From the NCBI GenBank assembly GCA_036503555.1, contig DASXWQ010000091.1, positions 1 through 64,000 of the forward strand: a DNA stretch of 64,000 nucleotides. Reading direction: 5' to 3'. The stretch's first letter is position 1. Each line of letters opens with the position of its first letter. Below the pieces are notes generated by a model. That model made no database searches. It was not told where the DNA came from and saw only the letters and a program-made list of their open reading frames with translations. This document shows positions 8,079 to 16,012 of this stretch, piece after piece. This DNA comes from Actinocatenispora sp036503555. Lineage in GTDB: Bacteria; Actinomycetota; Actinomycetes; Mycobacteriales; Micromonosporaceae. The position numbers and the translations under genes are program-made.

Positions 8079-8241
8079 CGCCGGTGGGCGGATTGTTTGC
8101 CCTGGCGGGAGGGGGTGCCGAACAACATCGTGCGCACCGACGGTGGAGTCGTGGCCGTCGCCGGGACGGCCCGGACACCACGGAGTCGTCATGATCGAGT
8201 ACGTGCCCTGACCCGCCACCCGTCCGCCGACGCCACCCCGG

Positions 8242-8637
8242 TCAGGGGTGGCGGCCCGCGAGGACGCAGAACTCGTTGCCCTCCGGGTCGGCCAGCGTCA
8301 CCCAGCTCTCCTCGCCCGTCTGGCCGACGTCCGCGTGCGTGGCCCCCAGGTCGAGCAGGCGACGCACCTCCTCGTCCTGCTCGACGTCGGTCGCGTTGAC
8401 GTCGATGTGCAGGCGGTTCTTCACGACCTTGCCCTCGGGTACCCGCGCGAACGTCAACACCGGCGGCACCGGGCCGGGCCGCTCCTTGCCCTCGGGTACC
8501 AGCGGTGAGCCGATGGCGACGAACCCGTCCTCCTCGTCCACCTCGCGCACCTCGTAGCCGAGGACCGCGCACCAGAAGCGGGCAAGGCCCGCCGGATCGG
8601 CGCAGTCGATCGCCAACTCGGTGAACTTACTGGTCAT
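8242..8637 (-). CDS. VOC-superfamily (glyoxalase-like) protein
   Basis: A 131-residue single-domain protein with the paired beta-alpha-beta-beta-beta pattern: FTELAIDCADPAGLARFWCA at the start, NRLHIDVNATD in the middle, and SWVTLADPEGNEFCVLAGRH at the end. The family includes glyoxalases and antibiotic-binding proteins; nothing here fixes the substrate. ATG 8637 is supported by the family's N-terminus. It is transcribed away from the SOS-box operon. Confidence 0.85.
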   Translation of the reverse strand: MTSKFTELAIDCADPAGLARFWCAVLGYEVREVDEEDGFVAIGSPLVPEGKERPGPVPPVLTFARVPEGKVVKNRLHIDVNATDVEQDEEVRRLLDLGATHADVGQTGEESWVTLADPEGNEFCVLAGRHP

Positions 8638-8753
8638 GTCGGCCCTCCCGGTCAGGTGGCTGCTTCGCCGCAGGCACACGCTAATCGCCGGGTACGACAG
8701 CCCCGGTGAGCCCGCCCCGCGTGTCCGCCACCGACGCACCGGGGTCGGGTCGA

Positions 8754-8767
8754 CGAACATATGTTCG
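8754..8767. promoter_or_regulatory. LexA/SOS box
   Basis: CGAACATATGTTCG is a perfect palindrome matching the actinobacterial LexA operator core GAAC-N4-GTTC; with flanks it differs from TCGAAC-N4-GTTCGA at one base. It lies 7 bases upstream of a TACAAA -10 element (8774-8779), so bound LexA would block polymerase. The first gene starts 46 bases downstream. It is the only such box I found in the window. Confidence 0.85.
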
Positions 8768-8773
8768 ATGGGG

Positions 8774-8779
8774 TACAAA
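8774..8779 (+). promoter_or_regulatory. -10 element (TACAAA) of the SOS-box operon
   Basis: It places the transcription start near 8786, downstream of the in-frame ATG at 8768 and upstream of ATG 8813. This supports 8813 as the true start of the first gene. Confidence 0.5.
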
Positions 8780-8812
8780 TGGCCGATCGTGATCGACCTG
8801 GGGACGGACGGC

Positions 8813-9289
8813 ATGACCGAACGACGAAGCGGAGCCGTGCTCGTGCGGCCGGTCCGCACTCGGAAACTGGCCAAGGTGCCCTTCGTCGAGCTGGCGGACG
8901 GGCGCGTGCAGGGCGTGGTGTCCAGCGGCTCCGACATCGCCCGGGTCTACGTGTCGTCGGTGACCGCCGACGGCCACGGCCTGAGCTGCAGCACCAACAA
9001 CAACCGCCCCTGCGGCGGCCTCGCCGGGCCATACCCGTGCAAGCACGTGCGGTCCATGGTCGACGAGGCCGTGCTGCAGTTCGGGCTGGACCGCGTCGCG
9101 CGCTATCTGCGGGTCGACGTCGCCGAGCGCGGCGACGTGCTGGCCGCGCTGACGCCGCACCACGAGCCGACGCCGGCGGCGACGGTGTTCAGCCGGTTCC
9201 TGCGCCACCTGACCTACCTGGAACGACCCGAGGTGGTCGAGCCGGTCCCGGAGCTGCACTGGTTCGGCGCGACGGGGACGGCCGGCTGA
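8813..9289 (+). CDS. SWIM-type zinc-finger protein
   Basis: A 158-residue protein. Its centre carries C59-x7-C67 and then C76-K-H78 (PYPCKHVRSM), resembling the SWIM pattern CxC-xn-CxH with a widened first pair. SWIM domains bind DNA or protein and are found in MoxR/vWA neighbourhoods such as E. coli yehQ. It is the first gene after the LexA box; ATG 8813 sits behind GGGACGGACGG. Its TGA overlaps the next ATG (TGATG). I infer that it provides target recognition for the complex. Confidence 0.78.
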   Translation: MTERRSGAVLVRPVRTRKLAKVPFVELADGRVQGVVSSGSDIARVYVSSVTADGHGLSCSTNNNRPCGGLAGPYPCKHVRSMVDEAVLQFGLDRVARYLRVDVAERGDVLAALTPHHEPTPAATVFSRFLRHLTYLERPEVVEPVPELHWFGATGTAG

Positions 9290-10704
9290 TGCTCGCGACG
9301 CACCTCGACGCGCTGCTGTCCGCCGACGACACCGGACTCGACGACACCGGACTCGACGACACCGGACTCCACTACACCGGACTCGACTACGCCCTGACCG
9401 CGGTCGACGGCCTGGACGACGCGCTCGCGCACGGGCTGGGCCGGCTCGGCGAGCCCGAGCGCGCCGCGCTGACCGCGCTGGCCGGCGCGGTCAGCGCCGC
9501 CCCGCTCGCCGGCCCCGTCGCCGAGGCGGTTGCGAAGCTGACCGCAGGCACCATCACCGACGACTACGTCGCGGCCCTCGCCGGTGCCCGCGCGGCGCTG
9601 CTCGGCGCGGCACACGACGCACTGCTGACCACCCTCGACACCGCGCTCGGCCGGGACCGCGCCGAGTGGGCGGGCACCGGCACCGACGCGCCCGGGGTAC
9701 CGCTGGCGGGGGCCCGGTCGTGGCTGACCGAGCTGGCCGTCACCGGCTGGCGCGGCGTCGACGAGGGCCTGGTCGACGGGTCCGCACCCGTCGTCGCGGC
9801 GCTGCTGGACGACCCGCGTACCCGGCGCCTCGCCGTGCTGGTCGACGGGTTCGCCGCCGAGCTGCGCGCGTCGGCGCCGATCGCGACGATGACGCCGCTG
9901 CCGTACCGGCGCTGGGGCGACCTGTGGTCCCGGGCCGTCCTGCTGGCGCAGGACACCTGGCCCGGCCCGCCCGACACGACACCGGTGTCCGGCCGGCTGC
10001 TGCCGCTCGGCGTCGACGTCCACGAGCACGCCACGGCCGTGCAGATCCAGGTGCACGGGGTGCTGGAGACGGCGGAAGGCGCACGGCTGGTGCGTACCTC
10101 GGTCGCGGCGGCGAAGGTGGACACGATCGTCGGCCCCGCGGTCTGGACCCTGTTCTCCTGCCCGTCGCTGCTCGCCGCGCTCGCCGGGCACCGGTCGCTG
10201 GAGCTGACCGCCATGCCGCTCGCGCCGAGCGGCGACCTGCTCTGGCACGACGCGGCGGCCACACCGGGCGAGCCGGCCGACCCGTTCACCACCGCGCGGC
10301 TGGCCCTGCCGACCGCGACCGGCGCCGCCGTACCGCCGCTGGACCGACACCCGGTGCGGATCGCGGAGCCGGTGCTGTTGGAGGACTACCGGGTCAAAGA
10401 CGGCGCCGCCGTCCTCGACGGGCACCGGCTGCGATTCGACACCGATCGGCTGCCCGGCTGCGGACCGCTCACGCCGGCACTGGTCAGGGCGTCGACCGCG
10501 TGCGTCGGCCTGCTCCGCTGGGACGCGGGCGAGTGGTCCGTGCAGCCCCTCGCCGTACGGGCGACGGCGAAGCGCCAGCCGGTCACGGCGGCCACCGCCG
10601 ACTGGGCGCAGGGCCCCACGGACCCCAAGGTGGCCAAGGCGGAGGCGAAGAACGACGCCGTCGCCGTGCTGCGCGAGCGCGCGGGACGGCTGCTGCGCTC
10701 ATGA
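9289..10704 (+). CDS. Uncharacterised protein of the MoxR/vWA operon
   Basis: A 471-residue soluble protein with no domain I recognise with certainty. Residues 13-33 are a repeat DDTGLDDTGLDDTGLHYTGL. The centre is alpha-helical and Ala/Leu-rich, followed by a more structured part (PLPYRRWGDLWSRAVLLAQD, GVDVHEHATAVQIQVHGVLE) and a charged C-terminal helix (KVAKAEAKNDAVAVLRERAG). Start and stop overlap both neighbours (TGATG before, ATGA after), so it is made in step with the SWIM and vWA proteins. By position it could be an adaptor; this is inference. Confidence 0.72.
   Translation: MLATHLDALLSADDTGLDDTGLDDTGLHYTGLDYALTAVDGLDDALAHGLGRLGEPERAALTALAGAVSAAPLAGPVAEAVAKLTAGTITDDYVAALAGARAALLGAAHDALLTTLDTALGRDRAEWAGTGTDAPGVPLAGARSWLTELAVTGWRGVDEGLVDGSAPVVAALLDDPRTRRLAVLVDGFAAELRASAPIATMTPLPYRRWGDLWSRAVLLAQDTWPGPPDTTPVSGRLLPLGVDVHEHATAVQIQVHGVLETAEGARLVRTSVAAAKVDTIVGPAVWTLFSCPSLLAALAGHRSLELTAMPLAPSGDLLWHDAAATPGEPADPFTTARLALPTATGAAVPPLDRHPVRIAEPVLLEDYRVKDGAAVLDGHRLRFDTDRLPGCGPLTPALVRASTACVGLLRWDAGEWSVQPLAVRATAKRQPVTAATADWAQGPTDPKVAKAEAKNDAVAVLRERAGRLLRS
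9325..9384 (+). repeat. Four 15-bp direct repeats
   Basis: Three identical GACGACACCGGACTC copies and a fourth with two changes encode DDTGL x3 plus HYTGL. The period is a multiple of three, so the frame is kept. Confidence 0.9.
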
Positions 10705-12107
10705 CCGCCGACCCCGCCGCGGCGCCGGGCGCCGAGGATCCGGCCAACGCCGCCCCCGCCCCGACGCCGCCCAACGACGATCCGGTCGGCGATGATCCGG
10801 CCGCCGCGGCCAATGCCGCGCGGCGGCAGGTGCTCTACTGGCGGCTGCTGTCGCGGGTGTTCGGCGGCGACGAGCAGCCCGCGCTGGAGTCGACCAGTGT
10901 CGACATCGTGGACGCGCTCGGCCTGCCGCCGACGCTGCTCGACCCGACCGTCAGCGTCGACACGGTCGTGCAGCGCTTCCCGGAGCTGGCCGCCGGGTTC
11001 GACGGTCTGCTGGCGCCGGAGGAGAGCGCGACCCGCGACACCGCCGAGGAGGTACGCCGCGCCGCGCTCGCCGGCAAGCTCCTGCTGAACGTGTTCGCCA
11101 CCGGTACCGGCGACGTCAACGCCACGCAGCTCGCCGGCTGGCAGGCCGACGCCGGCTGGTTCGAGCGCGCCCTCGGCGGCGAGCCGGGACAGCTGCGCGC
11201 ACACCCGGGTACGAGCGAGCTGGGCGGTGTGCTGGCCGGCATCGAGGGCGACCTGGTAAAGCGGATGCGGCTGCGCGAGGTGCTGGCCGATCCGGCCCTG
11301 GCGAAGCAGCTCACGCCGAGCATGTCCCTGATCGAGCAGTTGCTGCGGGACAAGTCGAACCTGTCCGGCGTCGCCCTCGCCAACGCCAAGGCCCTGATCC
11401 GGCGGTACGTCGACGAGGTCGCGCAGGTCCTGCGTACCCAGGTGGAGAAGACCAGCGCCGGCACGATCGACCGGTCGGTGCCGCCGAAACGCGTCTTCCG
11501 CAACCTCGACGTGGACCGCACGATCTGGCAGAACCTGACGAACTGGAGCCCGGACGACGAGCGGCTGTACGTCGACCGCCTGTACTACAAGCACACCGCA
11601 CGGCGTACCACGCCGGCCCGGATGATCGTCGTGGTGGACCAGTCCGGCTCGATGGTCGACTCGATGGTCAACTGCACGATCCTCGCCTCGATCTTCGCCG
11701 GCCTGCCGAAGGTCGACGTGCACCTCATCGCGTACGACACGCGGGCGCTCGATCTGACCCCGTGGGTACACGACCCGTTCGAGGTGCTGCTGCGCACCCA
11801 GCTCGGCGGCGGCAACGACGGACCGGTCGCCATGGCGATGGCCCAGCCGAAGATCACCGACCCACGCAACACCGTCATGGTGTGGATCTCGGACTTCTAC
11901 GAGTTCGACCGGTCCCAGCCGCTGTTCGACGGCATCCAGGCGGTGCACCGCTCGGGCGTGCGGTTCATCCCGGTCGGCTCGGTGACGAGCTCCGGCCGCG
12001 AGGAGGTGAACCCGTGGTTCCGGCAACGGTTCAAGGGTCTCGGCACGCCGGTGCTGTCCGGCCACATCAAGAAGCTCGTGTTCGAACTGAAGAAATTCCT
12101 CGGCTAG
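10701..12107 (+). CDS. vWA-domain protein of the SOS-box MoxR operon
   Basis: A 468-residue protein. The first ~45 residues are a low-complexity Pro/Ala/Asp tail, then a helical region (to ~300) and a von Willebrand A domain with the MIDAS motif D313-x-S315-x-S317 (VVVDQSGSMVDSM), the second metal-loop region LGGGNDGPVAMA and WISDFYEF. Such vWA proteins act with MoxR ATPases as metal-dependent client-binding partners (compare E. coli YehP/YehL). ATG 10701 overlaps the previous stop (ATGA). The stop is 9 bases before the ATPase start, and the ribosome-binding site GGAG overlaps it. Confidence 0.88.
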   Translation: MTADPAAAPGAEDPANAAPAPTPPNDDPVGDDPAAAANAARRQVLYWRLLSRVFGGDEQPALESTSVDIVDALGLPPTLLDPTVSVDTVVQRFPELAAGFDGLLAPEESATRDTAEEVRRAALAGKLLLNVFATGTGDVNATQLAGWQADAGWFERALGGEPGQLRAHPGTSELGGVLAGIEGDLVKRMRLREVLADPALAKQLTPSMSLIEQLLRDKSNLSGVALANAKALIRRYVDEVAQVLRTQVEKTSAGTIDRSVPPKRVFRNLDVDRTIWQNLTNWSPDDERLYVDRLYYKHTARRTTPARMIVVVDQSGSMVDSMVNCTILASIFAGLPKVDVHLIAYDTRALDLTPWVHDPFEVLLRTQLGGGNDGPVAMAMAQPKITDPRNTVMVWISDFYEFDRSQPLFDGIQAVHRSGVRFIPVGSVTSSGREEVNPWFRQRFKGLGTPVLSGHIKKLVFELKKFLG

Positions 12108-12116
12108 GAGAATGAC

Positions 12117-13232
12117 GTGACCGACGACCTGCTGCGCGCGCCCGCCGAGGTCAAGTACGCCGACGAGCTGGACTGGCTGGAGTCGGTGGACGACGGCCCG
12201 AAGCCGTTCTCGTGGCGGCTGTCGCCGAAGATGGTGCGGCTGTTCGTGCTCGGCTCGGAGCGCGCCGACGGCCTGGACCGGCAGATCGACCAGAAGTGGT
12301 TCGGCGACCGCAGCTTCGTCGAGCGCGCGATCGTCACCCTGGCGTCGGACCGCGGGCTGCTGCTGATCGGCGACCCGGGCACCGGGAAGAGCTGGCTGGC
12401 GGAGCTGCTCTCCGCCGCGATCAGCCGCAACTCGACGCTGGTCGTGCAGGGCACCGCCGGCACCACCGAGGACCACATCAAGTACTCGTGGAACGTGTCG
12501 ATGGTGATCGCGAAGGGCCAGTCCCGGGACTCGATGATCCCGTCCCCGATCATGACGGCGATGGAGGGCGGGGTGATCGGCCGGTTCGAGGAGCTGACCC
12601 GCTCCACCAGCGACGTGCAGGACGCGCTGATCTCGATCCTGTCCGAGAAGTACGTGTCGATCCCGGAGCTGGACGACGACAACATCGTCTTCGCCAAGCC
12701 GGGGTTCTCGATCATCGCCACCGCGAACAGCCGGGACCGCGGCGTCAACGACCTGTCGTCGGCGCTGAAGCGACGGTTCAACTTCGTCCGCATCCCGGTG
12801 GTGACCAACCGGAAGAGCGAGACGGAGATCGTCCGCTTCCGTACCCAGGAGCTGTTGCGGCGGCACGCCATCGAGCTGTCCGTACCGCCGTCGCTGTTGG
12901 ACATCCTGCTGTCGAGCTTCGCCGACCTGCGCGCCGCGGCCGACGCGGCGACGAGCGACGACGACAAGCTGGAGTCGGCGCTGTCGACCGCCGAGCAGAT
13001 CGGGGTGCTGGAGGACGCGATCCTGTCCAGCCACTTCTTCGGCGACCGCACGCTGACCGCGGAGCGGCTGGCCGCGTCGCTGGTCGGGTCGCTGACCCGA
13101 CGCAACCCCGAGGACCTGGCGATCATGAACAAGTACCTGCACGGCGTGGTGGAGCCGCGCAGCAAGGCCGAGGGCGGCGAGTGGCCGGCGTTCCTGGACG
13201 GCGGCCGCCAGGCGATCGCCACGCTGTCGTGA
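12117..13232 (+). CDS. MoxR-type AAA+ ATPase of the SOS-box operon
   Basis: A 371-residue AAA+ ATPase. Walker A is GDPGTGKS at 85-92, the Walker B region is GRFEELT at 155-161, sensor 1 is ATANSRD around 201-207 (Asn204), and arginine-finger candidates are KRRFNF near 218-223. It resembles YehL-like MoxR members, which remodel protein complexes together with vWA partners. GTG 12117 is preceded by GGAG in the stop region of the vWA gene. Its own stop overlaps the GTG of the next gene, so the vWA-ATPase-DUF5682 order is tightly coupled. Confidence 0.9.
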   Translation: MTDDLLRAPAEVKYADELDWLESVDDGPKPFSWRLSPKMVRLFVLGSERADGLDRQIDQKWFGDRSFVERAIVTLASDRGLLLIGDPGTGKSWLAELLSAAISRNSTLVVQGTAGTTEDHIKYSWNVSMVIAKGQSRDSMIPSPIMTAMEGGVIGRFEELTRSTSDVQDALISILSEKYVSIPELDDDNIVFAKPGFSIIATANSRDRGVNDLSSALKRRFNFVRIPVVTNRKSETEIVRFRTQELLRRHAIELSVPPSLLDILLSSFADLRAAADAATSDDDKLESALSTAEQIGVLEDAILSSHFFGDRTLTAERLAASLVGSLTRRNPEDLAIMNKYLHGVVEPRSKAEGGEWPAFLDGGRQAIATLS

Positions 13233-16012
13233 GCGCCGGCCCGTTCGCGGCGCTGCGCGGGCAGCTCGCCGACGCGGCGGCCGAGTTCGGCGACGGGGAC
13301 GCGGTGGCGGACATCCTCGCCGGGCTCGTCGACGACGTCGACCGGGCGCTGCGCGAGGAGCTGGAGATCTTCCCGGTGTGCCACCACTCGCCGGCGTCGG
13401 CGCTCGCGATGGCCCGCCGGCTCCGCGCCAAGCAGCCCAAGGTCGTGTACCTGGAGCTGTGCGAGGACCTGCGCCCGCTGCTGGACGAGCTGCGCAACTG
13501 CACGCTGCCGGTGGCCCTCCAGGCGTACGCGTCGGACCTGGCCGGTTTCCCCGCCGAGTGGGGACCGCTGTCGGTGGTCGCGCCGATCACCGAGGCGTCC
13601 GCCGAGTACCAGGTGATCGCGTACGCGTTGCAGACGCCGGGTGTCGAGCTGGTGTGCGTGGACCGCTCGTCCGACCAGGTGTTCGGGGACAAGCCGCGCG
13701 AGGAGCCGCGCGACGAGCCGTCGGCCGACGAGGCGGCGCTGCACGGTGACGCGGTCGGGATCCAGGTGGGTGACCTGCGTCCGCGGTTCGCGGAGCTGGA
13801 GGCGTACCTGCTGCACCACGGCCGGGTCCGGCACTGGTCGGAGTGGTGGGACCAGTATGTGGAGCAGCCGCTGGTCGACGCCGACCACGACACGTACCGC
13901 CAGGTGATGGTGCTGATCGGCAGCCTGTTCCGCCGGCTCACGCCGGAGGGCGAGCGGCTGCGCGGCGACGAGGTACGCGAGCGGCACATGTGGACCCGGA
14001 TCCGCGCGCACCTCGCCGAGTCCACTGTGGACACCGCCGACTGCCTGTACGTGTGCGGTGCGTTCCACGCGGCGAGCCGGGTCGAGCAGTTCGGCGTGGC
14101 GGCGGACGCGCCGTACGAGATCGCCGAGCCGTCCGGCACCTCCTGGCTCTACGGGCTGATCCCGTCCAGCCACTCGGCGATCGAGGCGCAGTTCGGGCTC
14201 GCGTCCGGTTCGGTGTCGATCGCGGCGTCCACCTGGGCCCGGGCCAGCGCGGGCCGCGGCGGCGTGCGGCCGTACCGGCTGGCCGGGCAGAAGACGGCGA
14301 AGGCGCCGGCCAGGGTGCGCGCGGCGACGGCGGCGCCGGCAGGCGACATGCTGACCGGGTTCCTGTCCGCGCCGCCGCGGCCCGGCGGGCTCGACGCCGA
14401 CGAGCTGCGTGGCTGGTGCGTCGACATCGTCCGGCTCGCCCGCCGCAACGGCTACCTGGCCAGCACCGCCGACGCCATCTCCGTGTTCGAGACGTCGGTG
14501 CTGCTCGCCGGCATCCGCGGCCGGCAGCGCCCCACCCCGTACGACTTCGCCGACGCGGCCGTCACCTGCATCGAGAAGGACACGGTGCCGGGGCGGCGGG
14601 ACGTGGAGACGCTGTGCGGCATCCTGCTCGGCGGCGACCGCATCGGCCGCGTCGGCTACGACTCGCTGCCCCCGCTCGCCCGCGACGTGTACGACCGGCT
14701 CGCCCCGCTCGGGCTGGACCTGGCCGCGCGTACCCAGAAGCGGGCGCTGCTCGATCTCACCGCCCGGCCGGAGCTGCGCGGCTGCTCGGACCTGCTGTGG
14801 CTGCTGCGGCGGCTGCTGCCGGCCGACGCGGTGCGGCCGATCACCGGCGAGCGCACCCTCGGCGAACGCTCCGTCCAGGAGAGCTGGGACCTCGCGCTCG
14901 GCCGCAACCAGCGCGCCCTCATCGAGCTGGGGTACGAGGGGGTCACGGTCGAGCAGGTTCTCGAACAGCGGCTGCGGCGCGCCGCGTGGGACCCGACCGC
15001 GACCGCGGCGACGGCGCTCGGCGCCGTCGAGGACGCGCTGCTGTTCCTCGACAACCGGCGCTTCACCGAGGAGCTGGGCGCCCGCGCCGTCACCCTGCTC
15101 GCCGCCGAGCGTACGGTCGACGGCGCGCCCGAGGTGCTGCGCCGGATCCGCCGCCTGCTCACCCACTACCGCAGCGCGGCGGCGACGCTGCCGGCGTGGG
15201 TGCAGGAGTTCGTCACGGCCGGATACGCCCACTACTGCACGCTGTTGCCGGTCGCGGGAGTCGACGAGGACACCACGGTGCGGCAGGTCGCCGCGATGCT
15301 CGGCTTCCTGTTCAGCATGGAGAGCCTCGCCCTGTCGCTCGGCTGCGACCGGACCCAGCTGGAGCTGGCCGTCGCGCAGTCGCACCCGGAGACACCCGCG
15401 AAGGTCGCGCTGTTGTGGGCCGCGCGCTACCAGCTCGGCCTGCTCAGCCTCGCCGAGCTGCGCGGGCGGTGCGACGACCTGCTCGGCAACCCGCTGACCG
15501 TGCCGTCGTTCCCGGCGTACCTGAGCGGGTTCGTGCAGGCGCTGGACCCGGCGCCGGGGCTGACACCGTTCGTGGTGGAGGCGCTGTCCGGCGCGTTCGC
15601 CACGCTGCCCGACCACGTGCTGCTGCCCTGGCTGCCGACGCTCATCACCACACTGCGCGCGGAGGCCGCCGAGCTGGTGCCGCTGCTGGTCCGCGAGGCC
15701 GGGCGTACCTTCCCCGGCTCGCTCGCCGCCCTCGACGCGTGGACCCCGCCGTGGTCCGCCGCGCCACCACCGGCCCCCGACGCCGTACCCGCGGCCGGTC
15801 CGGCGGCCGAGCTGCTCGCCGCGCATCCCGCCGCCACCGACGCGGTCGCCGCGCTCCTCGGCGCCACCGGCCCCTGGCATGACACCGGGGGCTCCTCGCG
15901 CGACGCCGGCAATCCCGTGCGTACCAACGGATCCGGCCGCACGCCCACGGCGGAGCTGGTGGCCCGGCATCCGGCCGCCGCGGCGGCGCTGGCCGAGCTG
16001 CTCAGTCGGTGA
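13229..16012 (+). CDS. DUF5682-like protein, last gene of the SOS-box operon
   Basis: A 927-residue protein. The N-terminal ~300 residues contain FPVCHHSPASALAMARRL (C51, H52, H53) followed by VVYLELCED (E76), which I compare with the DUF5682 family and more loosely with ChaN/EreA/TraB-like folds where paired His and Glu residues act on substrates. The rest is Leu/Ala-rich helical sequence, ending in two similar segments (AELLAAHPAATDAVAALL and AELVARHPAAAAALAELL). The GTG start overlaps the ATPase stop. It overlaps the convergent helicase gene by 11 bases. It is the probable effector or client-binding part of the system; function is unproven. Confidence 0.75.
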   Translation: MSAGPFAALRGQLADAAAEFGDGDAVADILAGLVDDVDRALREELEIFPVCHHSPASALAMARRLRAKQPKVVYLELCEDLRPLLDELRNCTLPVALQAYASDLAGFPAEWGPLSVVAPITEASAEYQVIAYALQTPGVELVCVDRSSDQVFGDKPREEPRDEPSADEAALHGDAVGIQVGDLRPRFAELEAYLLHHGRVRHWSEWWDQYVEQPLVDADHDTYRQVMVLIGSLFRRLTPEGERLRGDEVRERHMWTRIRAHLAESTVDTADCLYVCGAFHAASRVEQFGVAADAPYEIAEPSGTSWLYGLIPSSHSAIEAQFGLASGSVSIAASTWARASAGRGGVRPYRLAGQKTAKAPARVRAATAAPAGDMLTGFLSAPPRPGGLDADELRGWCVDIVRLARRNGYLASTADAISVFETSVLLAGIRGRQRPTPYDFADAAVTCIEKDTVPGRRDVETLCGILLGGDRIGRVGYDSLPPLARDVYDRLAPLGLDLAARTQKRALLDLTARPELRGCSDLLWLLRRLLPADAVRPITGERTLGERSVQESWDLALGRNQRALIELGYEGVTVEQVLEQRLRRAAWDPTATAATALGAVEDALLFLDNRRFTEELGARAVTLLAAERTVDGAPEVLRRIRRLLTHYRSAAATLPAWVQEFVTAGYAHYCTLLPVAGVDEDTTVRQVAAMLGFLFSMESLALSLGCDRTQLELAVAQSHPETPAKVALLWAARYQLGLLSLAELRGRCDDLLGNPLTVPSFPAYLSGFVQALDPAPGLTPFVVEALSGAFATLPDHVLLPWLPTLITTLRAEAAELVPLLVREAGRTFPGSLAALDAWTPPWSAAPPPAPDAVPAAGPAAELLAAHPAATDAVAALLGATGPWHDTGGSSRDAGNPVRTNGSGRTPTAELVARHPAAAAALAELLSR

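Noticed and set aside
8190..8211. Tiny frame MIEYVP with a GGAG site
   Set aside because: Six codons, no conservation evidence, no coupling to a neighbour.
8768..8812. Earlier ATG for the SWIM protein
   Set aside because: It lies immediately after the LexA box and upstream of the predicted transcription start, so it cannot be in the mRNA if that promoter is right.
10386..13142. Minus-strand frame (918 codons) across the vWA and ATPase genes
   Set aside because: Same reason; it has no start context or recognisable motifs.
12104..15970. Long minus-strand frame (1288 codons) over the MoxR and DUF5682 genes
   Set aside because: Composition dominated by Arg, Gln and Gly without domains; the plus-strand genes carry Walker A and other motifs.
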